Assembly (NCBI GenBank): GCA_003864495.1
Contig: ML133404.1
Coordinates: forward strand, 23,639 to 87,638
DNA: 64,000 nucleotides
From: Nemopilema nomurai
Lineage: Eukaryota; Cnidaria; Scyphozoa; Rhizostomeae; Rhizostomatidae
Direction of reading: 5' to 3'
Shown piece after piece: positions 50,601 through 59,281 of this stretch (the stretch's first letter is position 1; every line of letters starts with the position of its first letter). Under the pieces are notes generated by a model. That model ran no database searches. It was not told where the DNA came from and saw nothing but the letters and a program-made list of their open reading frames with translations. A program made the position numbers and the translations under genes.

Positions 50601-53600
50601 GCGCAACTATCAGTAAAAGACAGAGAGGGTTTGAGGTTGCCTCACGTAAGAATGTCATTCTATGAGCATAATAATCATCATAACCAACGAAAGTGAGTTT
50701 TCTTTAGTGTCACTGGGAATTTGATTCAGGTAACAGGGCCTTAACTACGACCTTACGAGATTCCCCACACTAAAAGTGGCGACCCTGCCAGGACCACATC
50801 AAAGACAAGGAGATCAAGGGCAAAATGGCAGCTGAGGAAAAATACAACCAAGAACTAACAACTGGTAAAATCGTGTTGGAAGACGTTCAAGAGGCTTTGG
50901 AGTCAGGAGAAAAGGAGGAAATAGAGGTGGCCTATGAAAGAGTCTGCGAAATCACAAGAAAACTGGAAATCTCAAAAGACAAAATCACAGAGGAAATGCT
51001 CGCTGAGGAGAAGACAATCGATCAAGTACGGGAATGGAACAAAGAGCAGAAGGAAAAAATCAAAGAATTCCGAAACATGAGGAAAAGGCTAAAAGAAGAG
51101 CTAGATGGCTTTAGACGAAGAGAGACAGAACAGAAGAAAGAAGACGAGCTGAAGCACCAACGGCGACTTATAGAAGAAAAAGCATCAATTGACAGAAGAC
51201 GGGAACAAGAAAAGGAAGAGGCAAAAATCCGTGAACAAGAACGAGAGGAGCGATGGTACAATAAAAAATTGGAAATGGAGATGGAACTGGCAAAGAAGCG
51301 AAAAGAGGAAGATGTACACGTCAAGCCGCAGCAGCAGTCGGTGAAACTTCAGAAGTACACGATCACTCCATTCAAGGGAGATTACAAGGACTGGCTCCGA
51401 TTTTGGAATCAGTTTATGGTAGAAGTGGATGCATCATGCATTGCAGAAATCAGTAAGTTTAATTACTTGCTAGAATTGCTAGACGGGAAACCTAAAGAGG
51501 ACATCCTGGGCCTACCCCACACCGCAGATGGCTACGAGGAAGCTAAAAGGATCCTGCAAAAGACCTATGGCAAGGACATCAAAATACACAAAGCTTTAAT
51601 CAAGGAGCTTGAAGGGCTGGAATCAATTTCAAGCATTCACAACACTGCGAAGATCCACGATTTCTACAACAAATTGGCAAGGATTGTCCGCACTCTGGTG
51701 ACCATGAAGAAGCTGGATAGCGCCCAAAGCTATGTCTACACGCTAGTTGATAAGCTTGGATCGGTGAAAGAATCTTTGATTCAGAAGGATGATGACTGGG
51801 AAAATTGGGACCTACAGGAACTTGTGGAAAATCTGGAGAAATACATCGACAGACATCCGTTACCAGTTAGTGAAATTGGTGGTACCAAGAAGAGGTCTAG
51901 CGACTACCAAGCAGAGTGGAAGCCACGAGACAAAATGATGTTAGTAAACACAATGGACAGAGCAAAGGGAAAACAAAACAGTTGTGTCTACTGCGACTAC
52001 AACAATCACAAAAGTTCAGACTGTCAGAAGGTACTTGATTTGGCTCGAAGGCGAGAGATTGTGAAGAACAAAAGGCTCTGTTTTAATTGCACTGGCTATG
52101 GGCACACAGCTTCCAAGTGCAGATCCAGAGGGTGTAGAAAGTGCGATAGGCGACACCACACCTCCTTATGCGATGCGACGACGCTGAGTAGAGAAGAAAA
52201 TGCGAACCAGCAATCTGAGATGGGCAAGAGAGCACTAGATGTCACAACTACCCTTCATGCGACAATTTTGGCCAAAGTAAATGGAATACCAGCACGTATT
52301 ATGGTGGACAGTGGATCAAGCAGTTCGTATATCTGCACCAGCCTCATAACGCAGCTACGGTTGAAGCCAGTGGGTGTTGAGACAAAGAACATTGAGCAGA
52401 TGTATGGCACCGTAAAAAGAAGAGTGCAAATATTCAAGGTCACGGTACAGTCCAATGTGGTTGATGGTTTCTGCTTGGACCTAAAGTGTATCAACGGAGA
52501 GAAGGATACTCTAACATACTTGCCCAACCCAAGAATCAAGGCATTGAAGGCAAAGTATAGCAGATTCAGAGGTTTGACTTTCGGTGATGAAAATACGGAA
52601 GAAGATAGGCTACCGATCCATATCATCTTGGGTGCTGCAGATTTTCAACGAATCAAGACTACAGAGCCTCCAGTGCTTGGACCAAATCCTGATGCCGACC
52701 CGGGGCAGAATTCACTATGCTTGGATGGACCCTGACTGGAAGAACCGTGGACACTGAGGGAGGAACAGAGAAGATCTTCTTGATGCTATCCCCAAAGAAG
52801 AATTTGAAAAAATGTGCTCAATAGAAGTTCTAGGGTTGGCAGACACAGACAGTGGACTGGGAGATGGTTTTCATGAAGCCTTCAAAGGAAGCCTACAACG
52901 ACTAGGTGATGGCACTTATTCTACTAGACTGCCGTGGAAAGAAGATCATGTCCAGTTGCCAACAAACAAGACGCTTGCTGTGGCCAGGTTGCACAGTACG
53001 ACAAGACGGTTGGAAAAGCTGGGGAAACTGGAAGAGTACCACGAGGTGATGGAAGCACAAGTCAAAGAAGGGATTTTGGAATCAATTCCAGAAGAACCAA
53101 GTGGTAAAATCATCCATTATGTGCCCCACCAACCAGTTATCAGGGAAGATGCTGAGTCTACTAAAATGCGAATTGTGTACGACTGCTCGGCAAGATCCAG
53201 CCCAGAGGACCCTTCACTCAACGACTGCTTGGAAAAGGGACCACCCTTACAGCCATTGATACTGAATATATTGCTGAGAAACCGAATGCTACCTCTCTGC
53301 ATCACTGGTGACATCAAGAAGGCATTCCTTCAAATAAAGTTGGACCCTGCTGACCGCGATTCACAACGTTTAGTTTGGTATAACAACCTAGAAGAACGCA
53401 AAATGATTGCTTACAGATTCACAAGGGTCATCTTCGGCTCAGCACCAAGCCCATATATCCTCGGAGCTACACTGGAAAACCACCTCAGCCAGTATACAAA
53501 AAGGTTCCCAGAAACAGTTGAGGCTTTGCTAAAGAATACCTACGTGGACGACGTACAGTTTGGAAGTCATAAAGAAGAAGATCTGCTCAAGTTCAAGGCA

Positions 53601-56600
53601 GAAGCAACGCAGATTTTACAGGAAGGTGGATTTGACCTACACAAATGGCACAGCAATGTTCCAGAAGCAGAAGTCCCGACACCAGAGAAGAATGTGTCTA
53701 CGTCAGTAGAAGAAGATTCAACAACGTATGCAAAGACAGAAGTTGGTACAAAATCATGTGAGACGAAGATCTTGGGAATTCCATGGAACAAGAAAAACGA
53801 TGAGTTAACAATTAGCCTGTCAAGATGTGCAGAGACGGGAAATGATGGTGTGTTAACAAAAAGGAAGATGCTGTCAGTGATTAATGGTGTGTTCGACCCG
53901 TTAGGACTTGCTTCAGCAGTCATTATAACCGCCAAGTTACTGTATAGTCAAGTTTGCAAGGAGAAGTTGGCATGGGATGAAGAAATAAAGAGTAAAGTAG
54001 CAGCTTTGTGGAAGAATTGGATCAAGAAACTGATCAAGCGGCCATCGCTGAGTGTCTCTAGAAGTGTCATTCAAGGAGAAGTAGCGTACATCACATTACA
54101 TGGTTTTGCAGATGCGAGTAAAATGGCTGTGGCAGCATGTGTTTACGTGGTTGCATATTACAACGATCAAGAACCAAGCCGGCACCTGCTCACTGCAAAA
54201 GCAAGGGTTGCGCCAGAGAAATCCATCCCACGACTAGAGCTTATAGCAGCTCATACGCTGAGTAAACTGGTCGCCTGTGTGAAGAAGGCACTGGAAGATT
54301 ACCAAATCGAAGAGATTCACGGATGGGTTGATAGCACTACGGTACTGCACTGGCTGAAAGGAAAGGGCACTTGGCGCCAGTTTGTGCGCAATAGAGTCAA
54401 GGCCATCAACGACAGCGACATTGAGGAGTGGCACTATGTACCAACTGGTGAGAACCCAAGCGACTTGGGGAGCAGAGGAGTTGAGCCAACACAAATGGAA
54501 TCATTTTGGTTTCATGGACCACAGTGGCTATCAAGCAAAGAAGATTGGCCGGTTCAACCAGAAATTGGGGAAAGTAAAGAAACAGAAGCTGAAAAGTTGC
54601 CAAAAAAGGAACGACTAATGCTTGCCAAAGAAGAAAAGGTTGTTACAAATGCTGTAAAAGATCTTCTAGAAAAGCATACACTTTGGAAAACATTGCGAAT
54701 AACAGCACTGGTACTTCGATTTGTAACCAACTGTCGCAGACAGGAGAAGCAGACTGGGATGCTGACAGCAGAAGAGATAGAATCAGCAGAGATGTTTTGG
54801 ATCAGGGAGGTGCAGCAAGCTAAGGAGATAAAGCCCGATGTCCCACTGAAAAAGGATCCACTAGGGATATGGAGATGCCATGGAAGAGTGCCTGACTACA
54901 ATCCGATATTTCTGCCACGAAGTCACACTTATGTGGAACGACTAATTGAGCAATGCCATAGAAGAATGTTGCATGGGGGAGTATCTGTGACAATGAGTTG
55001 CATACGGGAAAGGTTTTGGGTACCTAAACTCCGCACATTGGTGAAAAAGGTCATTCACAACTGTGACAAGTGCAAGAGGTTTCGAGTGCAGGGATTGGCA
55101 GCACCTTCAAACTCACAGCTACCAAGTTTCAGGTCACAGATGACAGATCCATTTGCGTGCACTGGCGTTGACTTTGCAGGACCAATCACGTACCGAGTGA
55201 GCAAGAAGACAGTTGGGAAGGCTTACATTGCCTTGTTTACGTGCGCCACAACCAGAGCCGTGCATTTGAAATTATGCAGAGACCTGACGGCGGAAGAATT
55301 CCAGCGAGCAATGAAGGAATTCATCGCAAGAAGAGGCACACCAAAACTAATGGTTAGCGATAATGGCAAGACTTTCACTGCAACCAAGAAGTGGCTGAGC
55401 AGGCTCAAGAAAAATGAGGAGTTGATGAACTACTTAGCAACTGACAAAATCAAATGGAGGTTCAACCTCTCACGAGCCCCATGGTGGGGAGGATTTTTTG
55501 AGCGGCTGATTGGCACAATGAAAAGAAGTCTCGCAAAGGTTATTGGTAGAAGTATACTCAAATTTGCAGAGTTGGAAGAAGCACTTTTGGACATAGAATG
55601 CGTAATGAACAATCGCCCCCTGAGCTACCAAGGCGAAGAGTTCGAGACCCCAGTCATCACGCCAAACATACTGATCAGAGGGCAACCAGCACATATGCTA
55701 CAAGAGGATCTGCACAAAATAGGGGACGAGGAAACGCTTCCCAAAAGGATGGTATTTCTGGCCAAAAGCAAGGAGCAGCTACGAAAGAGGTGGTTGGGAG
55801 AATACTTGTACGCGCTGGAGGAAAGAAAGCTCAAACAAAATGGAAGTCACGTTGAAATCCCGAATAATGGCAAAGTAGTGTTGTTGAAAGAAGACACAAA
55901 AAACAGAGCCCAGTGGAGAATTGGAAGAGTTGCTGGAAAAGTTATCGGCAGGGATGGTGTCGTACGGGGATTAAAGATCAAGTTAGGCAACGGTTACATC
56001 GTTGAGCGACCGCTCCAACTTATTTGCGATTTAGAAGTTGGGGGAGAAAACTGTGCCGTTAATATCCAGTTGAACCCGAAGGCTCAAGAGTTCAGACCAA
56101 GGGAGAGTTTACCAAGAAAGGCAAGAAATGATGCGAAAAATCAAATGGCTGCTGTCAAGATTCACGAAGACCAGGAAGACTTAGAAGATGGATATTAAAA
56201 CTGTAGTCACATTTTAATAGGGGGAGGGTGTGGTAAATCTTAAAAGTTAGGTAATCGCTTAAAACGATATATTTCGTCAGGGACAGTATTAGACTTAACG
56301 CACGCTGTCATCAACCGTGGTTTCTTTGTTTTGTAACCAACGCTACAAATTGCTTGTCTGACGCAATATCGATTGCTTTGTTTTGATTTGTACTTAGATC
56401 TATTGTAGCTTTAGAAAATTACGTAATGTTTGGTTTTGTTTTGACCTGGTTTCCATGACCAGGGCTATTTAGAAAATCGTATAAATTGAGCGCAACTATC
56501 AGTAAAAGACAGAGAGGGTTTGAGGTTGCCTCACGTAAGAATGTCATTCTATGAGCATAATAATCATCATAACCAACGAAAGTGAGTTTTCTTTAGTGTC

Positions 56601-57880
56601 ACTGGGAATTTGATTCAGGTAACAGGGCCTTAACTACGACCTTACGAGATTCCCCACAGTTCTTAAGATGCTTGCGCTAAAGGGGGCAAAGGCTATTCCA
56701 GTTTGGAAAATTATTGCATTCTTTCTTCACTCATTCTTTTTGGGGGGGGCTACGTTAATGGCACAAACGATAATTGGCACTATATAACATTATTGGAATA
56801 AAAATGTTAAATTATTGTTAGATATCTTTGCCGGAATTTGATTGGATAATAACGTTGTCAAAATCTAAGAGTGTTGAAGAAGCTGTCGACAAAACTGAGA
56901 ACGAAGAAGTTATTTTTACACAGAATTATAATTACCTGTAGAACATTTATAATAACGTGAAGATGTGCTTTATGGCACAGAACTTCACAACAGCTGTAGT
57001 ATGAAGACTATGGATATGTTTGCATCTACATGACAGTTATTTGGACTTAAAAAGTCTTATCATTAAAGAGCATAGTTATACAGCTAAAGGAGCTGTCGAC
57101 GAAAATGAGAAGCAAAGTAATTATCTGCAATTTTAGTTACCTGTCAAACAGCTCAATTGCGACGAATCTGGTCATTGGTGGAAACCTCAACTGTTGGCAT
57201 AACCTCTGTATAAACTCTGCAAGTGGGTGTAGTCTATTGTCAATAATTGAGTTTCAGCTATGCTCATTCATTGAAAACAACAAGTTTATGATAACTGTAT
57301 TATTGTTAGCATAAATTACTTTACAGGCATCGCGCGCAAGTCATCAGAGTCCTAGCTTGTGTGAAAATATTTTCGGCATATTGAAGTCTGATTTTACAAC
57401 GGAACTGCTCGGAGGAGACCTCAAAACACCATGAAAGAAGTTTAACAAATAATCCATATTTAGAAACAGGGTTCCTTCAAAACAGAGTTTGCAATTGTAA
57501 GTCGAATATTAATGTTAGGAAATTTTCTTAAGACTCTAAAAAGAAAAATTGAGCAACTTTTCATAGTTGGTTTCCTTTAAACGTTATTGCGAAAATGTTT
57601 TGCGTAGGCATGAAATCGATGCTAGCAAACAGCAAATCTTGAGGAACGCCTCCACGAAGAATAACAATTTTATTCGTGGTCATAGTAATTCATAAATTAG
57701 TTGTTTACCAACAGGGCTCCCTTCTTTAAAGCGGCCAGCCTGCTTCGTAGCCGAATCAATCAGGTCGTCATTTTCCTGCGCCAAGATGTTTAGAGATTCT
57801 TCAAGCACCTCTCTAGGTAAGCCGCATTTTTCATGATTAAACATTGGCTCTGATGGTGTTGCAAATATTTTCGTTATCAT
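47670..57880 (-). CDS. CNTD1: Cyclin N-terminal domain-containing protein 1-like, six exons, with BEL retrotransposon in an intron
   Basis: Minus-strand exons: 57880-57709, 57216-57141, 49915-49750, 49186-49024, 48479-48256 and 47768-47670. They join in phase to 299 aa (human ~330 from memory). The first cyclin fold reads RFVAIELFDR, then FMEKHISELYETVRN, AVTCIQVSSKLASHY and IIKSEIRLLKTLEFRIAVPTP. The last is the helix region characteristic of cyclin boxes and close to CNTD1. The second fold continues with VLGADYLLLATAVIRSAA. The last exon ends VADQLYDITKI...QEAN. In mice and worms CNTD1 homologues promote designation and maturation of meiotic crossovers. The intron between exons 2 and 3 (49916-57140) holds the BEL element and would be only ~0.9 kb without it. 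The start at 57880 is the first ATG in frame; an upstream exon is possible. Confidence 0.85.
48671..48732. repeat. TCTG/TTTG tetranucleotide microsatellite
   Basis: Imperfect repeats of GTCT/TCTG, most regular near the right end (TGTCTGTCTGTCT). It lies in an intron of the CNTD1-like gene. Confidence 0.7.
50340..50769 (+). repeat. 5' LTR of BEL/Pao element
   Basis: 430 bases matching 56229-56658 with no difference that I could find. Contains a TATA-like TATAAA at 50591-50596, a plausible start signal for the element's RNA. Confidence 0.95.
50591..50596 (+). promoter_or_regulatory. TATA-like box in 5' LTR
   Basis: TATAAA in the context CGTATAAATTGAGCG; also present in the right LTR at 56480-56485. 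Inferred U3/R promoter element. Confidence 0.4.
50777..50794 (+). other. Primer binding site of BEL/Pao element
   Basis: Seven bases after the LTR end the sequence reads TGGCGACCCTGCCAGGAC. It begins with the TGG expected for pairing with a tRNA 3' CCA end. I did not identify which tRNA. Confidence 0.6.
50825..52735 (+). CDS. BEL/Pao Gag with aspartic protease
   Basis: 636 codons from ATG 50825, 30 bases downstream of the primer site. Residues ~70-165 are a highly charged Glu/Lys/Arg coiled coil. Residues ~175-330 resemble the DUF1759 Gag region of BEL elements (TPFKGDYKDWLRFWNQF). Zinc-knuckle-type cysteine motifs follow at ~387-400 (CVYCDYNNHKSSDC), ~419-432 (CFNCTGYGHTASKC) and ~436-448. 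An aspartic protease follows with the active site MVDSGSSSS around residue 495. The frame ends at TGA 52733-52735, just after a G4 run. The homologous region continues in another frame, so the protease C-terminus and the link to RT are broken in this copy. Expected product: a Gag-Pol polyprotein precursor. Confidence 0.9.
   Translation: MAAEEKYNQELTTGKIVLEDVQEALESGEKEEIEVAYERVCEITRKLEISKDKITEEMLAEEKTIDQVREWNKEQKEKIKEFRNMRKRLKEELDGFRRRETEQKKEDELKHQRRLIEEKASIDRRREQEKEEAKIREQEREERWYNKKLEMEMELAKKRKEEDVHVKPQQQSVKLQKYTITPFKGDYKDWLRFWNQFMVEVDASCIAEISKFNYLLELLDGKPKEDILGLPHTADGYEEAKRILQKTYGKDIKIHKALIKELEGLESISSIHNTAKIHDFYNKLARIVRTLVTMKKLDSAQSYVYTLVDKLGSVKESLIQKDDDWENWDLQELVENLEKYIDRHPLPVSEIGGTKKRSSDYQAEWKPRDKMMLVNTMDRAKGKQNSCVYCDYNNHKSSDCQKVLDLARRREIVKNKRLCFNCTGYGHTASKCRSRGCRKCDRRHHTSLCDATTLSREENANQQSEMGKRALDVTTTLHATILAKVNGIPARIMVDSGSSSSYICTSLITQLRLKPVGVETKNIEQMYGTVKRRVQIFKVTVQSNVVDGFCLDLKCINGEKDTLTYLPNPRIKALKAKYSRFRGLTFGDENTEEDRLPIHIILGAADFQRIKTTEPPVLGPNPDADPGQNSLCLDGP
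52812..56198 (+). CDS. BEL/Pao Pol: reverse transcriptase, RNase H, integrase
   Basis: 1128 codons from the first ATG of this frame (52812). It is one reading register away from the Gag frame, so this ATG is probably internal to an originally continuous Gag-Pol. Reverse transcriptase motifs include MRIVYDCSA, CITGDIKKAFLQI and the YVDD catalytic box at ~residue 244. RNase H-like acidic positions occur near residue 426 (HGFADASK) and in IHGWVDSTTV. The integrase has an HHCC zinc region at ~716-757 (HRRMLHGG to CDKCKRF) and a catalytic core with acidic residues at about D784, D849 and E897 (GVDFAGPI, VSDNGKTF, FFERLIG). The C-terminal segment resembles the DUF5641 domain usual in this family. 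The stop at 56198 is followed by the polypurine tract within 25 bases. Confidence 0.92.
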   Translation: MCSIEVLGLADTDSGLGDGFHEAFKGSLQRLGDGTYSTRLPWKEDHVQLPTNKTLAVARLHSTTRRLEKLGKLEEYHEVMEAQVKEGILESIPEEPSGKIIHYVPHQPVIREDAESTKMRIVYDCSARSSPEDPSLNDCLEKGPPLQPLILNILLRNRMLPLCITGDIKKAFLQIKLDPADRDSQRLVWYNNLEERKMIAYRFTRVIFGSAPSPYILGATLENHLSQYTKRFPETVEALLKNTYVDDVQFGSHKEEDLLKFKAEATQILQEGGFDLHKWHSNVPEAEVPTPEKNVSTSVEEDSTTYAKTEVGTKSCETKILGIPWNKKNDELTISLSRCAETGNDGVLTKRKMLSVINGVFDPLGLASAVIITAKLLYSQVCKEKLAWDEEIKSKVAALWKNWIKKLIKRPSLSVSRSVIQGEVAYITLHGFADASKMAVAACVYVVAYYNDQEPSRHLLTAKARVAPEKSIPRLELIAAHTLSKLVACVKKALEDYQIEEIHGWVDSTTVLHWLKGKGTWRQFVRNRVKAINDSDIEEWHYVPTGENPSDLGSRGVEPTQMESFWFHGPQWLSSKEDWPVQPEIGESKETEAEKLPKKERLMLAKEEKVVTNAVKDLLEKHTLWKTLRITALVLRFVTNCRRQEKQTGMLTAEEIESAEMFWIREVQQAKEIKPDVPLKKDPLGIWRCHGRVPDYNPIFLPRSHTYVERLIEQCHRRMLHGGVSVTMSCIRERFWVPKLRTLVKKVIHNCDKCKRFRVQGLAAPSNSQLPSFRSQMTDPFACTGVDFAGPITYRVSKKTVGKAYIALFTCATTRAVHLKLCRDLTAEEFQRAMKEFIARRGTPKLMVSDNGKTFTATKKWLSRLKKNEELMNYLATDKIKWRFNLSRAPWWGGFFERLIGTMKRSLAKVIGRSILKFAELEEALLDIECVMNNRPLSYQGEEFETPVITPNILIRGQPAHMLQEDLHKIGDEETLPKRMVFLAKSKEQLRKRWLGEYLYALEERKLKQNGSHVEIPNNGKVVLLKEDTKNRAQWRIGRVAGKVIGRDGVVRGLKIKLGNGYIVERPLQLICDLEVGGENCAVNIQLNPKAQEFRPRESLPRKARNDAKNQMAAVKIHEDQEDLEDGY
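56217..56228 (+). other. Polypurine tract of BEL/Pao element
   Basis: The purine-rich ATAGGGGGAGGG lies immediately upstream of the right LTR. This is the expected primer for plus-strand DNA synthesis. Confidence 0.8.
56229..56658 (+). repeat. 3' LTR of BEL/Pao element
   Basis: 430 bases, same sequence as 50340-50769. Ends CCCCACA and is followed by the GTTC target duplication. Confidence 0.95.
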
Positions 57881-59171
57881 TTTCCTGGTTACAGTTAGGG
57901 CCTATGAAGGACGATCACCGCACAGCTGACGAGGGACCAAATTACGCGCCAAAATGTGGACTGGGACGAGAGAATACTGAGTATTCGACCGAAACAAGAA
58001 CATTGTACAGTATACACTTTGGTAAATATGTAAATAACCGAGTTTATCTGTTCACATTTCAACCTTCGGCTTCAATTTATATTGATATTCACAATCTCCG
58101 AACAGCTGTTTCTCTACAAACTATGCAAAACCAAGAATTTGAATAAACAACATTCGAATTTTCATCAAACAAATAATATTATGCCTACTCAGGCCATCTG
58201 TAAAGGAAGAATGGGAACAACGATTTATATTGGAAATAATCATTTCTTCAGTTTTGGTGTAACAATCATTGCTAGAAATTCAGCAACATCAGGCCATTTG
58301 TTGGAAGAAATTTCGACTCATCGACACTAGCTCCGGAAGCTTGCAAATATGCACCCAACTTTGAAGGAGTGTTATTGAATACAAAAACATTAAAACCGGA
58401 ACCAATCAACAAACACGGTAGTTTGCAATGCCTGTTGAAAGAAAAAACAATTGAGAGGTGTCAACTTTACAAATGCCGGATCACCATTTTACATAGCATA
58501 GCGCAACACGTGACTTTTGGCACGCAATCTAAAGGGGGGTAAACAAAATCTTTTTCTCTACTTTCCACACCGAAAGTCAATTTGCTCTTCCTTCACTTGA
58601 TGTCTGTTTCACGAGATATTACAGCAATGAATGCATTTTAGCAGATGGGCCAGTAAGTGAATTTTCATTCTTGAATTCCCGTTAACAGGCAACTCATTGT
58701 TGAATGGATCATCTCGTGACGCGAGAAAAATTATCCGGACAAGGTCTGTCACTGCCCTCAACAATGTGAGAAGCCTCAAAGTTGCGGAAAGGGGGGCAAA
58801 TTGAGATGCTTGAGAAACTGACGCGAAGCTGGTCCTGAAAACTGATTGCCCTCCCGAATATCATTTACGCAACAAACTAGAGAACTTGCAGTGCCCCCAA
58901 ATAAAAACAAGAGGCACAGTTCTGTTCAAATTTTGGGGAGCTGCTAACTAAAATCCATCTCAGTATACCGTTGTAAAGGAAACATTCTGCAGTTTGACAA
59001 TTATTGGGGAGCTCCAGCCCCCAACCCCTCCCCGGTTCCGGCGGGCCTGAGATATAGTTATAATGTTTCTCTACTTGGAGAAATCACCACTTCCTCCATT
59101 GCAGCAACAGGGATACTAGTGCCTTACTCCGGGAGTGTTAACCCACGGTTAATCAATTTCTGATACCGCAG

Positions 59172-59281
59172 GGTGGTATTAGCAATACAATGTTGGCTTC
59201 GTGTGTAATTGGAGACTGCTTGGACAAGGCTGGTGCAAAAAGTTTCGTTGAGGTAGCACTTTATTATCCAATTTACAAAGA
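59172..59281 (+). other. Exon-like open segment between splice-type signals, unassigned
   Basis: Starts after a CCGCAG acceptor-like site and ends at GAG followed by GTAATG. It is open throughout (GGISNTMLASCVIGDCL, then VEVALYYPIYKE). I recognise no family and found no partner exon. Confidence 0.2.

Larger units (their letters stand above)
50340..56658 (+). mobile_element. BEL/Pao LTR retrotransposon, recent insertion
   Basis: 6319 bases with 430-bp LTRs at both ends that read the same base for base. LTRs begin TGTGG and end CCACA. The flanks carry GTTC on both sides (50336-50339; 56659-56662), a 4-bp target duplication, or 5 bp if the first T is counted. A tRNA primer site follows the left LTR and a polypurine tract precedes the right LTR. 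Internal frames encode Gag, aspartic protease, reverse transcriptase, RNase H and integrase in BEL/Pao order, with no envelope gene. The element is antisense to the CNTD1-like gene, inside its intron. There are two frame breaks between the Gag-protease and RT frames. Confidence 0.95.

Noticed and set aside
51022..51324. Minus-strand Ser-rich frame within the BEL element
   Set aside because: Complement of the Glu/Lys/Arg coiled coil of Gag, a common artefact.
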